Source: Sporosarcina aquimarina (GTDB lineage Bacteria > Bacillota > Bacilli > Bacillales_A > Planococcaceae). Taken from it: DNA of 64,000 nucleotides. Made by a program: the position numbers and the translations under genes. Each line of letters opens with the position of its first letter. The first letter of the stretch is position 1. Below the pieces are notes generated by a model. That model had not been told where the DNA came from. It saw only the letters and a program-made list of their open reading frames with translations, and searched no databases. The stretch is taken from contig NZ_JAMBOM010000001.1 in assembly GCF_023715615.1 (NCBI RefSeq), forward strand, positions 806,001 to 870,000, in the 5' to 3' direction. Below are positions 46,225 to 54,921 of the stretch, one piece after another.

Positions 46225-46620
46225 TTAGTCGAGTGGCGGCAATAAGTGGTTAAGCCGTAAAACTCCAGTTACATAGTGGTAAAATAACTTTGTTTCTGGA
46301 AATTCAGAGGAATGTTTAAGGTCTACTGGAACCGGCTTGCTGCCGACAGATGCAGCGGCTTCTTCAAACATGAGTTGTCGTTTAGAAACGTTTCCTTCGT
46401 TAGATGGAATTCCTTCGCGGCAAATATAAATTGGATAAAAGCCACCTTCACCAGCAGGCGTGAAAGAAGCAGCTAAAGAAATGGAAGGTTTACCATCTTT
46501 TGTGGCTGTTTTGAATAGAAAGGTTCTTTCAAGTCTGTTTGCGTTTGTAGTCATTAGTTCGCACAATTCAAAAATATCCGAGTACCCTTCACCTAGTTCG
46601 ATGAATCGTTGTTGTCGCAT
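46225..46620 (-). CDS. Conserved hypothetical protein between ylbG and rsmD
   Basis: The roughly 131-residue soluble protein begins MRQQRFIELGEGYSDIFELC. A homologous gene sits at this place in many Bacillales and has sometimes been labelled methylthioribose kinase without clear support; no kinase motif is visible. ATG at 46620 is used, although an upstream GTG at 46635 is possible. It is convergent with ylbG, two bases apart. Confidence 0.65.
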   Translation of the reverse strand: MRQQRFIELGEGYSDIFELCELMTTNANRLERTFLFKTATKDGKPSISLAASFTPAGEGGFYPIYICREGIPSNEGNVSKRQLMFEEAAASVGSKPVPVDLKHSSEFPETKLFYHYVTGVLRLNHLLPPLD

Positions 46621-46720
46621 ATGTGATACACACACCTTTCAAAAAGAATCTTTTCCATCATAGCATGCTAATGGATTCTTTGCAGATTGGGGCGAAGGGG
46701 ATAAATAAGGGAGTTACAAA

Positions 46721-47269
46721 ATGAGAGTCATCGCTGGAACAAGAAGGGGAATCCCTTTAAAATCGATTACGGGCACGGATACACGACCGACATCTGACAA
46801 AGTAAAAGAAGCGTTGTTTAGTAAAATCGGACCCTTTTTCGATGGAGGCATTGCGGTAGAATTGTTCGGAGGAAGTGGTTCGCTTACTTTGGAAGCGCTC
46901 TCGCGTGGAGCGGACAGCGCTTGGGTTTTTGAGAAGAATCCTAAAGCATGCGCGATCATTAAAGCGAATGCAGAGAAATGCAAGTTTATTGACGAACTTC
47001 ATATTGTTCGAGGGGATGCTAGATCGGCAGGCAGTAAATTTGCTAAAGAAGGCATTCAAGCAGATTTATTATTTTTGGATCCACCCTATGCAAAAGTAGA
47101 ATTTTACGATCTCGCATTAGAGTTTGTTGAACAGGATTTGTTGTCAAAACATGCAATTATTGTTTGTGAACACGAAAAACAACTTACTCTTCCACCTTCA
47201 TACGGTGCGTTTGCAGCGGTAGGGACTACTGTGTATGGCGGAAGTGCAATCACTATTTACAAGAAATGA
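46721..47269 (+). CDS. rsmD: 16S rRNA (guanine966-N2)-methyltransferase RsmD
   Basis: The 182-residue methyltransferase begins MRVIAGTRRGIPLKSI and has the SAM-binding region AVELFGGSGSLTLEALSRGA and the catalytic motif LFLDPPYAK. It methylates G966 of 16S rRNA. It overlaps functionally only with its operon partner coaD, nine bases downstream, an arrangement conserved widely in bacteria. Confidence 0.95.
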   Translation: MRVIAGTRRGIPLKSITGTDTRPTSDKVKEALFSKIGPFFDGGIAVELFGGSGSLTLEALSRGADSAWVFEKNPKACAIIKANAEKCKFIDELHIVRGDARSAGSKFAKEGIQADLLFLDPPYAKVEFYDLALEFVEQDLLSKHAIIVCEHEKQLTLPPSYGAFAAVGTTVYGGSAITIYKK

Positions 47270-47758
<489 letters not shown>

Positions 47759-47764
47759 CATAAG

Positions 47765-47803
47765 CAAACAAAGGGTACGGCAGTTGCCGTACCCTTTGTT
47801 TTT
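47765..47803. terminator. Terminator after coaD
   Basis: CAAAGGGTACGGCA / TGCCGTACCCTTTG stem with a T6 run. ylbJ, convergent, ends 90 bases further. Confidence 0.88.
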
Positions 47804-47893
47804 TGTGCAACTCGTTTATTGAATTTGCTTATAGCTGCAGGTGAACTCTTTTGTTTGAAGTGAATTTCAACACGGGATTACAAAGGTTGTTGG

Positions 47894-48784
47894 TCAAAGA
47901 AGTATATAAAGAATCACAGGGACTGCTAGGACACTCCAGATACGACCAATTACATAAGGTTTAAGTGACAGTTCGGCTGAACGCGCAATAACGAATACTT
48001 GCATGTGAATACTAAGGCCATTGATCGAGAGAATGGCGGCGATTAAATACGGAAAGATGGGGGAACCATAAAAATGCTGAGTGGCGGATTGGACACCCGA
48101 TGTCATTTCAAAGAAGGAAAGTACAACTGTTTTCACAATCCCCATCTCCACTGATGCAGCTGCTTGGATAACAGTGGTCAGTACGTTGCCGAGTGAAGAA
48201 AAGAACACGACGGTTGTTGCGACTAAAATGATAATAGACGAGCTCTCTTTAAAGGCATCTAATAGAGGTGCTGAACTTGGTGCTGAGGTTGGTGCGTTTT
48301 TTGTCGTCTCCTGATGAGAACGTCGTGATGCCATTAACAAAAGTACGAACAGGAAGAACAAAATGTTGGCTACATGGATTGCGAAGAGCAATTTCCATCC
48401 TGACATTGAATTCCCAAAAAGTTCGAGACCAACATATCCAACAATGAACATTGGACCAGGTGCGTGACAAGCTGCTAGAAGAAGGCTGCTTTCGTAAGAA
48501 GTAAGCTGCCCGTTTCGTTTCATTTCACTTACTGTAACCGCTCCGACTGGAAATCCTCCAAATGAGCCAAGAGTGTAGGCTTTCAAGTAGCGCATCCAAG
48601 GAGGAGAAGAATTTTTGGAAGCGGGTAATTTTAAGAGCCATTGGGTTAGAATGATATAAGGAAGTAAATAGGGAAGCAATGCTTGCACAAATAATTTTAC
48701 GCCTGTTTCTGCGCCGTCATGTGCAATCCCCGGTTGTAAAATGAATAAGACAATGAGCGCCCAAATCATAATGACGTTAATCAT
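47894..48784 (-). CDS. ylbJ: YlbJ/SpoVV-like membrane protein
   Basis: The roughly 296-residue protein from ATG 48784 has about eight helices and the nucleoside-recognition (Gate) family pattern (GSFGGFPVGAVTVSEM, ACHAPGPMFIVGYVG). In B. subtilis YlbJ (SpoVV) moves dipicolinic acid toward the forespore during sporulation; the same role is inferred from family and synteny. It is shorter than the B. subtilis protein. The longer open frame to 48895 has no ribosome binding site at its start; ATG 48784 overlaps (ATGA) the stop of a short upstream open frame with a strong ribosome binding site. Confidence 0.75.
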   Translation of the reverse strand: MINVIMIWALIVLFILQPGIAHDGAETGVKLFVQALLPYLLPYIILTQWLLKLPASKNSSPPWMRYLKAYTLGSFGGFPVGAVTVSEMKRNGQLTSYESSLLLAACHAPGPMFIVGYVGLELFGNSMSGWKLLFAIHVANILFFLFVLLLMASRRSHQETTKNAPTSAPSSAPLLDAFKESSSIIILVATTVVFFSSLGNVLTTVIQAAASVEMGIVKTVVLSFFEMTSGVQSATQHFYGSPIFPYLIAAILSINGLSIHMQVFVIARSAELSLKPYVIGRIWSVLAVPVILYILL

Positions 48785-48819
48785 GCTTCGCTTGCAAGTA
48801 TTGGTAGCTTTGTTTGCAC
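48781..48819 (-). CDS. Short upstream ORF (12 residues) overlapping the ylbJ start
   Basis: GTG at 48819 lies eight bases after a strong AAAGGAG. The frame runs 12 codons (MQTKLPILASEA) and its TGA overlaps the ylbJ ATG as ATGA. It may be a leader peptide that couples translation to ylbJ, which has no good site of its own. A sequencing or natural frameshift at the ylbJ 5' end is the alternative. Confidence 0.45.
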   Translation of the reverse strand: MQTKLPILASEA

Positions 48820-48943
48820 GCTTGCGGCTCCTTTCTCTAATGTGTGAGAAGCTCAAACAAAAAACATTGTGCCGCTCTTTTTTCAGATGGTACACTTAAC
48901 CATATGTAAAATAGGTACAGGCTATTAATGGAGGTGCAGGAAA

Positions 48944-49993
48944 ATTACATTTAAACGAATTGGCATAACCGCAATGCTTACAATTTTGATTGCTTTGTTT
49001 ATGCTATATCCACTCGATAGTTACATATCCCAACCTGGTGGTGCTTATGAATTAACACCGCTTGTTAAAGTGGAAGATGGAGACGAAGACGATGCAGGAA
49101 CGTTTAGTCTCATGACAATATCTGTTGGGAAAGCTACACCTGCAACCTATTTTTGGTCTAAGGTTTCAGACAAAATGCAGTTACTTCCAGCGAATAAAGT
49201 AAGACGACATGGCGAGAGTGATCAGGAATACAATGTGCGACAGTTGCGTTTGATGAGTGATTCACAATTTAACGCTATTACAGTTGCCTTTGAAAAAGCC
49301 GGGAAACCAGTGGACATCGATTTTGCAGGCATTTACATTCAACACGTCGTGGATGGGAGTGCTTCAGACGGGAAACTAGAAGCTGGTGATCGAGTTGTTG
49401 GAGTGGATGGGAAGCCGCTAATTGAGCCCGACCAGTTCGCTACTTATATTGCGGATCAGCGAAAAGGTGACACGATTCAAGTTGAAGCAGAGCGAGACAA
49501 GAAAAAATTCCAAACAGATATTACATTAAAAGAAATTCCAGAAGCAAATGGAAAAGTAGGTTTAGGAATTCAATTTTTAGAAGATCGCTCTTTGAAAACG
49601 ATTCCCAAAGTGAATTTCAATACATCTGAAATCGGAGGTCCTTCTGCTGGATTAATGTTTACGCTAGAAATTATTAACCAATTAAAAGAAGAAGATATCT
49701 CTAAAGGGTATACTATCGCGGGAACGGGTGAAATGATGCCAGGTGGAACTGTTGGAAGAATTGGTGGGATTGACTTTAAAGTCATGGCTGCTGATCGTGA
49801 CGGAATGGAAATTTTCTTCGCTCCGGATGACGATTTACCTGAAGAAGTAAAAGCTGCAAACCCAGGCATTAAGACCAATTATGAAGAAGCCTCAGAAACC
49901 GCAAAAAAAATAGGTACGAAAATGAAAATCGTACCTGTAAAAACAGTGGATGATGCATTGAGCTACCTAGAGAAGTTAGAGTCAAAAAAGTGA
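48944..49993 (+). CDS. ylbL: YlbL: membrane-anchored PDZ-Lon serine protease
   Basis: The 349-residue protein has an N-terminal helix (about 9-25), a PDZ domain (about 125-210) and a C-terminal Lon-type protease domain with the catalytic serine in IGGPSAGLMFTLE and the lysine in GGIDFKVMAADRDG. It is the YlbL/SepM family of extracytoplasmic processing proteases. The only start with a correctly spaced ribosome binding site (GGAGGTG, seven bases) is ATT at 48944; the first ATG, at 48974, lies inside the membrane helix and would remove the basic KR before it. Confidence 0.88.
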   Translation: MTFKRIGITAMLTILIALFMLYPLDSYISQPGGAYELTPLVKVEDGDEDDAGTFSLMTISVGKATPATYFWSKVSDKMQLLPANKVRRHGESDQEYNVRQLRLMSDSQFNAITVAFEKAGKPVDIDFAGIYIQHVVDGSASDGKLEAGDRVVGVDGKPLIEPDQFATYIADQRKGDTIQVEAERDKKKFQTDITLKEIPEANGKVGLGIQFLEDRSLKTIPKVNFNTSEIGGPSAGLMFTLEIINQLKEEDISKGYTIAGTGEMMPGGTVGRIGGIDFKVMAADRDGMEIFFAPDDDLPEEVKAANPGIKTNYEEASETAKKIGTKMKIVPVKTVDDALSYLEKLESKK

Positions 49994-49994
49994 G

Positions 49995-51209
49995 TTAGTA
50001 CTTCCGAATAGGAGGAATCGTATAGTCTAGCCCGAGCTGTGGCTGAGTTGGATCAATGCCAAAAGCGTACAAATCCGAAATAGACGCAGAGAAGATAGCA
50101 GAAGCACTTTCGGAATTGGCTAGGCGACTCACTACAGGCAGTTTCATCTCCTCTTTCATTTCTTTTAAGTAGGATTGGCCGATGGATGTCATTCCGAGGA
50201 GTCGCAAGTGATCTGGATTCTGCATGGCCGCTCGATCATTGTATGTGAAACCTGTGAAGATATGAGTCAGCATGCGTTGAATCCGTGTCCAGGTGTATCG
50301 CTTTGATTTTACAATTGCCATGAATTGCTGAAACGTATCTGCTTTTTTTGCTGCTTTGTACAAAAGGTTTTCAAGTCCTTCTGAAACGTCTGCAATGGTT
50401 GCTAGCCTCTCAGGACCTTCTCGAAGGATTTGGAATCGAAGAAGTGGATAAAAGCCATCCCAGCTACCAAAACGTCCGCGCTGCGCAAGCCAATCATTCA
50501 GTGATTGAACAACTGAGTGGGGAACAAACTGCTGAATGTTTTCTGTGCTCTTACTTTCAAAAAACTCTTTCCGGATACCGGTTGCACTTGCAATTGGTGT
50601 GTCATGTGCGACATCATCATGATATCCGGCACCAAGTCGCGGAAGGGTGGCGGGAATCATCGCGGACCCCATTTTTTTAGCTGACTCCATATAGTGGAAG
50701 CCTAAAATGTTGTTAGGTAATGATAAATCCACTGTTTCATGTTCGTTCATAGAAGAACGAATGAGTGTTGAGTAGGCTCTGTTCAGCGCTTTTGGATAAC
50801 TGATGCCTTCCTGAACTGCATCACGAATAGTTGCGTCATACTGCGCTTGAACCGAGTCGATACGGTTCAGCGTTTCAATAAAGGGGGCGATTGAACCGTT
50901 TTCACTTCCGAAACAATAGCTGGAACAGCCAGCAGCATCTAACAGTTGGATGGCACCCGATGCAAACGAAGGTGCGTTCGAGGTTGCCCGTTCATAAGGT
51001 AATTCGAAAACTAGGTCTACTCCATTGTCGATGGCCATTTTTGTACGTGTCCATTTGTCGATGAGTGCAGGTTCCCCGCGCTGTAGAAAGTTCCCACTCA
51101 TTACTGCGATAACTAATTCTGATTCGGTTTGAGCTTTCGCAGAGATTACATGGTGCAAGTGTCCGTTGTGAAAAGGATTATATTCTACAACTATGCCAAC
51201 TGCTTTCAT
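49995..51209 (-). CDS. tmcAL: tRNA(Met) cytidine acetate ligase TmcAL (YlbM)
   Basis: The 404-residue protein begins MKAVGIVVEYNPFHNGHLHH, with the nucleotidyltransferase HNGH motif near residue 14-17. It matches B. subtilis YlbM, which forms acetyl-adenylate and transfers acetyl to C34 of elongator tRNA-Met. It converges on ylbL with a one-base gap. Confidence 0.93.
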   Translation of the reverse strand: MKAVGIVVEYNPFHNGHLHHVISAKAQTESELVIAVMSGNFLQRGEPALIDKWTRTKMAIDNGVDLVFELPYERATSNAPSFASGAIQLLDAAGCSSYCFGSENGSIAPFIETLNRIDSVQAQYDATIRDAVQEGISYPKALNRAYSTLIRSSMNEHETVDLSLPNNILGFHYMESAKKMGSAMIPATLPRLGAGYHDDVAHDTPIASATGIRKEFFESKSTENIQQFVPHSVVQSLNDWLAQRGRFGSWDGFYPLLRFQILREGPERLATIADVSEGLENLLYKAAKKADTFQQFMAIVKSKRYTWTRIQRMLTHIFTGFTYNDRAAMQNPDHLRLLGMTSIGQSYLKEMKEEMKLPVVSRLANSESASAIFSASISDLYAFGIDPTQPQLGLDYTIPPIRKY

Positions 51210-51284
51210 GGAAAATCACTCCTGTTTGAAGAATTCTATTCGTTTAGTATAATGAACTAAGCGTTCAAGTGACAAGAAAATATC

Positions 51285-51313
51285 TTGACATCTTTTTTTA
51301 TCCGCTATATAAT
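51285..51313 (+). promoter_or_regulatory. Consensus sigma-A promoter of ylbN-rpmF
   Basis: TTGACA, 17 bases, TATAAT: a perfect consensus, 28 bases before the ylbN start, fitting for a ribosomal protein operon. Confidence 0.88.
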
Positions 51314-51340
51314 CAAAAGTGTTGTCTTGAGGTGATAGGC

Positions 51341-51877
51341 ATGAAATGGTCAATTCATCAATTGCGTAAGTTCAGGCAGGGAGCATCAATGCCGCTTGAC
51401 GAAGTGGTTGATCTTGGATCTGTAAGGGAAAGAAACCCGGAAATTCGGGCAATTTCACCTGTTCAGTTAAAAGGAAGTTGTACAGTTAGTTCGAAAAAGA
51501 TATCGTTTCGTTTCCATTTGGAAGGTTCGTTGACATTACCATGTGCACGCACATGGGAAGATGTTCATTTTCCGTTCTCTATTGAGTCGGACGAGCAGTA
51601 CAGTTGGGATGAAGACGTATTAGCACAAGACGATGAGATCCACCCGATTACGGGAGATGTAGTCGATCCAATGCCGATCTTTGAAGAACTCATTCTTTTG
51701 GAAGTACCATTACAGGTCTACTGTGATGATGCGGATACCATGACGGAAGCCTCCGGCAAGGGTTGGTCATATGCGACTGACGAAGAGTACAATCTACAAT
51801 TGACAGAAGAACAGGATAAGAAAACGGATCCTAGACTTGCAGGCTTAGCAAGATTTTTTGAATCCGATAACGACTAG
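51341..51877 (+). CDS. ylbN: DUF177 (YceD-like) protein YlbN
   Basis: The 178-residue protein has the YceD/DUF177 pattern with LPCARTWEDVHFPF (a region that in homologs holds the CxRC-like pair). DUF177 genes are almost always upstream of rpmF and are linked to 23S rRNA accumulation or ribosome assembly. ATG 51341 follows GAGGTG. Confidence 0.9.
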   Translation: MKWSIHQLRKFRQGASMPLDEVVDLGSVRERNPEIRAISPVQLKGSCTVSSKKISFRFHLEGSLTLPCARTWEDVHFPFSIESDEQYSWDEDVLAQDDEIHPITGDVVDPMPIFEELILLEVPLQVYCDDADTMTEASGKGWSYATDEEYNLQLTEEQDKKTDPRLAGLARFFESDND

Positions 51878-51901
51878 TCGAAATAAAGGAGGTGCCCTCT
51901 A

Positions 51902-52075
51902 ATGGCAGTACCAAAGAGAAGAACATCTAAAACCAAAAAGAACATGCGCCGTACACATTACAAGTTACAAGTTCCAGGTATGACAACTTGTGATAACTGT
52001 GGTGAAATGAAATTGGCACACCGCATCTGTAAGTCTTGCGGTCAATACAAAGGGAAAGTTGTTGTAGGCGAATAA
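51902..52075 (+). CDS. rpmF: 50S ribosomal protein bL32
   Basis: The 57-residue protein begins [20 protein letters not shown] and carries the zinc-binding pairs CDNC and CKSC, i.e. the zinc-containing form of L32. A strong AAAGGAGGT site precedes it. It lies 24 bases after ylbN and ends in a terminator. Confidence 0.97.
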   Translation: MAVPKRRTSKTKKNMRRTHYKLQVPGMTTCDNCGEMKLAHRICKSCGQYKGKVVVGE

Positions 52076-52118
52076 TTAGATTCTGCCGCAACTCCCGGAT
52101 GGCGTTTGCTATCTAAAG

Positions 52119-52157
52119 GCTACCGTGAGACCATGGCTCACGGTAGTCTTTTTTTTA
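52119..52157 (+). terminator. Terminator after rpmF
   Basis: CTACCGTGAG / CTCACGGTAG hairpin followed by eight or more T residues. Confidence 0.92.
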
Positions 52158-52179
52158 CATATAATTAGGAGGCATCAGC

Positions 52180-52935
52180 ATGTCCTTTAAGATTACATCC
52201 GATCAGGGAACTGTCACGTTTACAATCACGCGCCCTGAAGTTCGCAATGCCGTAAATTATGAAGTGATGGACGGACTTGAACAATTCGTTGACTTTGTTG
52301 AGCAAGATGGTGATGTGAAATGGTGTGTCATCACGTCTGAAGGTGGAAAAGCATTTTGTTCGGGAGGAGATCTCAGTGAGTTCCACTCGTTAGAAACGTC
52401 TGCTCAAGCACTTCCAATGCTCTCTCGAATGACGAAGTTGTTATACAGACTTGCAACGTTACCGATCCCTGTTATTGCACTGATGGATGGTGCAGCAGTC
52501 GGTGGCGGTTGCGAAATTGCATCGGCTTGTGATTACAGATTGATGAAGTCTGGTTCAAAAGCAGGGTTCATCCAAGGGTCTCTTGCAATTACAACGGGAT
52601 GGGGTGGGGCATCGTTGCTATATGAGAAAAAGTCTGGGCATAGTGAAGTACTGCAACTATTGACAGAAGCTCGTGTCCATACAGCTGAAAAACTGCTTGA
52701 GTGGGGATGGATTACAGATACCTATTCAGGCGACAAACAAGTTGCACTCGATAAATTTACAGCTAAATTCGACCACATAGAGTCTTCAGTGCTGCAAGCT
52801 TATAAAGCCATTGCAATCCGCAAATGGGAACAATCTGACTTAAAAGGACGGATGATTGAAGAGTGCAAGCGGTGTTCAATTCTCTGGGAATCAGAAGCGC
52901 ATCATGCAGCTGTTCATCAATTTCGTAGCCGGTAA
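52180..52935 (+). CDS. Crotonase-fold (enoyl-CoA hydratase/isomerase family) protein
   Basis: The 251-residue protein has the crotonase oxyanion-hole motifs KAFCSGGDLSEF and DGAAVGGGCEIASACDYRL. When aligned to classical enoyl-CoA hydratase, the two catalytic glutamates (Glu144 and Glu164 of the rat enzyme) correspond to Gln and Leu. The GWGG turn resembles acyl-CoA decarboxylases. It is therefore unlikely to be an ordinary hydratase. It precedes a biotin carrier and a carboxyltransferase, which suggests a role in acyl-CoA carboxylation or decarboxylation chemistry. Confidence 0.8.
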   Translation: MSFKITSDQGTVTFTITRPEVRNAVNYEVMDGLEQFVDFVEQDGDVKWCVITSEGGKAFCSGGDLSEFHSLETSAQALPMLSRMTKLLYRLATLPIPVIALMDGAAVGGGCEIASACDYRLMKSGSKAGFIQGSLAITTGWGGASLLYEKKSGHSEVLQLLTEARVHTAEKLLEWGWITDTYSGDKQVALDKFTAKFDHIESSVLQAYKAIAIRKWEQSDLKGRMIEECKRCSILWESEAHHAAVHQFRSR

Positions 52936-52978
52936 ACACTTGCTTAGTAGATTGAATATTCAAAAGATAAATGAATAG

Positions 52979-52993
52979 TTGAAAACGGTTTCA
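52979..52993. promoter_or_regulatory. Perfect cre (CcpA-binding) site
   Basis: TTGAAAACGGTTTCA fits WTGNAANCGNWNNCW at every defined position. It lies upstream of the biotin carrier gene, beside a TTGTTC -35-like element, so it likely mediates carbon catabolite repression. Confidence 0.75.
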
Positions 52994-53068
52994 TTGTTCA
53001 GATAAACTAGTAAATAGATAAATGAAAATCATCTATCTACAGCAAGCAAAAGTTGAGGAGGAAATAAT

Positions 53069-53284
53069 ATGGCTCAAGTACTTTCTACAATGACGGGAAC
53101 AGTTTTCACAATTGAAGTTGAAGTGGGGCAAGAAGTGAAAAAAGGGGATGTCGTTGTTATCCTTGAATCGATGAAGATGGAAATTCCTGTTGAAGCTGAA
53201 ATGGATGGAAAAGTGGCGTCAATTGCTGTGAAAGAAGAGGATTTTGTTGACGAAGGTGACCTTATTCTGACGTTTGAAGGATAA
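53069..53284 (+). CDS. Small biotin carrier protein (BCCP-like, YngHB type)
   Basis: The 71-residue protein is a single biotinyl domain with the modified lysine in ESMKMEIP. It would carry carboxybiotin between a biotin carboxylase and the carboxyltransferase encoded next. An AGGAGG site precedes ATG. No biotin carboxylase gene lies in the cluster, so that subunit must be encoded elsewhere. Confidence 0.88.
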   Translation: MAQVLSTMTGTVFTIEVEVGQEVKKGDVVVILESMKMEIPVEAEMDGKVASIAVKEEDFVDEGDLILTFEG

Positions 53285-53309
53285 GCGAATTAGTTAAGGG
53301 GGAGTTCAC

Positions 53310-54863
53310 ATGACAAACCACACAGAAGAACAAAAGGGGTATAATCATAAGCTAGAACAGCAACTCGAGAAAATCTTTGCTGGCGGACAACCTAACTATC
53401 ATGAAAAAGCTGCGCAACAAGGAAAGTTATTTGTACGCAAACGTCTTGAGTTACTTTTTGACGACGGTGAGTATACAGAAGATGGTCGCTTCGCGAATTG
53501 TGAAGCAGGAGACTTGCCAGCAGATGGTGTCGTTACCGCTATGGGGAAAGTCGGTGGCCAAACTGTTTGCGTTATGGCAAATGATTCAACAATTAAAGCG
53601 GGCTCATGGGGTTCTCGTACAGTCGAGAAGATTATTAGAATCCAAGAAACGGCAGAAATGCATCGAGTACCGATGCTCTATTTAGTCGATTCTGCAGGCG
53701 CCCGTATTACGGATCAGCTGGATATGTTTCCGAATCGCAGAGGTGCAGGACGAATTTTCCATAACCAAGTGAGACTGTCAGGGTTTATCCCGCAAATTTG
53801 CGTTCTGTTCGGACCTTCAGCCGCTGGAGGTGCGTACATACCAGCTTTTTGTGATATTGTCATCATGGTTAAGGGGAATGCATCGATGTATTTAGGTTCT
53901 CCGAGAATGGCTGAAAAGGTCATTGGTCAGAAAGTATCGTTAGAGGAAATGGGCGGTGCGGAAATGCATTGTTCCGTCAGTGGATGTGGGGATGTACTGG
54001 CAGAGGACGAGGAGGAAGCAATCGCTGAAGCGAAACGTTATCTTGCGTTCTTTCCTGCGAACTTTACGGAGCCTGCACCCGTAGCGGAAGCTGTGGCGGC
54101 AAAAGTAGGACGATCACTGGAAGAAATCATTCCTGAAAACCAAAACGCACCATTTAATATGTATGAAGCGCTAGATGTGCTGATTGACGAGGGAAGTTTC
54201 TTTGAAGTGAAAAAGAAATTTGCACCTGAATTGATTACGGGACTCGCGCGTATTAACGGCAAGTCTGTAGGGATTATCGCAAACCAGCCAAAAGCGAAGG
54301 GCGGTGTGTTGTTCGTCGATTCCGCAGACAAAGGTGCCAAATTCATCAATTTGTGTGATGCATTTTCAATTCCCTTGCTATTTTTAGCTGATGTTCCTGG
54401 ATTCATGATCGGGACGAAAGTGGAAAAAGAGGGGATCATACGTCATGGAGCAAAACTGATTATGGCGATGAGTTCCGCGACTGTACCGAAAATTTCCGTT
54501 GTTGTTCGAAAAGCATACGGCGCTGGATTATACGCGATGGCGGGTCCTGCGTTTGAACCAGATGTTTGTATCGCACTGCCGACAGCGCAAATTGCAGTAA
54601 TGGGCCCGGAAGCTGCTGTGAACGCAGTCTATTCCAACAAAATTGAAGCGATTGAAGATCCGAAAGAGCGGCGTGCGTATGTACAGCAAAAACAGCAGGA
54701 GTACAAAGAAGAGATTGATATTTATCGCTTAGCATCAGAAATGATTATTGACGAAATCGTGAAACCTTCTGATTTGCGTACAGTCCTTGCTGCACGTTTT
54801 AAGCTGTATAGTACGAAGAATATCCCACAGCCTCCTCGGAAACATCCGGTTTATCCAGTTTAA
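53310..54863 (+). CDS. Acyl-CoA carboxylase, carboxyltransferase subunit (PccB/YngE-like)
   Basis: The 517-residue protein has the two crotonase-like halves of a biotin-dependent carboxyltransferase, with VDSAGARITDQLDMFP, FGPSAAGGAYIPAFCD in the N-half and DVPGFMIGTKVEKEGIIRHGA and AYGAGLYAMAG in the C-half. Family members carboxylate propionyl-CoA, methylcrotonyl-CoA or similar substrates; the exact one cannot be read here. It works with the carrier encoded 25 bases upstream. A terminator follows. Confidence 0.88.
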   Translation: MTNHTEEQKGYNHKLEQQLEKIFAGGQPNYHEKAAQQGKLFVRKRLELLFDDGEYTEDGRFANCEAGDLPADGVVTAMGKVGGQTVCVMANDSTIKAGSWGSRTVEKIIRIQETAEMHRVPMLYLVDSAGARITDQLDMFPNRRGAGRIFHNQVRLSGFIPQICVLFGPSAAGGAYIPAFCDIVIMVKGNASMYLGSPRMAEKVIGQKVSLEEMGGAEMHCSVSGCGDVLAEDEEEAIAEAKRYLAFFPANFTEPAPVAEAVAAKVGRSLEEIIPENQNAPFNMYEALDVLIDEGSFFEVKKKFAPELITGLARINGKSVGIIANQPKAKGGVLFVDSADKGAKFINLCDAFSIPLLFLADVPGFMIGTKVEKEGIIRHGAKLIMAMSSATVPKISVVVRKAYGAGLYAMAGPAFEPDVCIALPTAQIAVMGPEAAVNAVYSNKIEAIEDPKERRAYVQQKQQEYKEEIDIYRLASEMIIDEIVKPSDLRTVLAARFKLYSTKNIPQPPRKHPVYPV

Positions 54864-54878
54864 GTGATTAGAGTTTCT

Positions 54879-54902
54879 GTCCGCCTAAAGGGCGGACTTT
54901 TC
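54879..54902 (+). terminator. Terminator after the carboxyltransferase gene
   Basis: GTCCGCC / GGCGGAC with a four-base loop and TTTT. Confidence 0.82.
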
Positions 54903-54921
54903 TCATGGAAGGGGGGATAGA

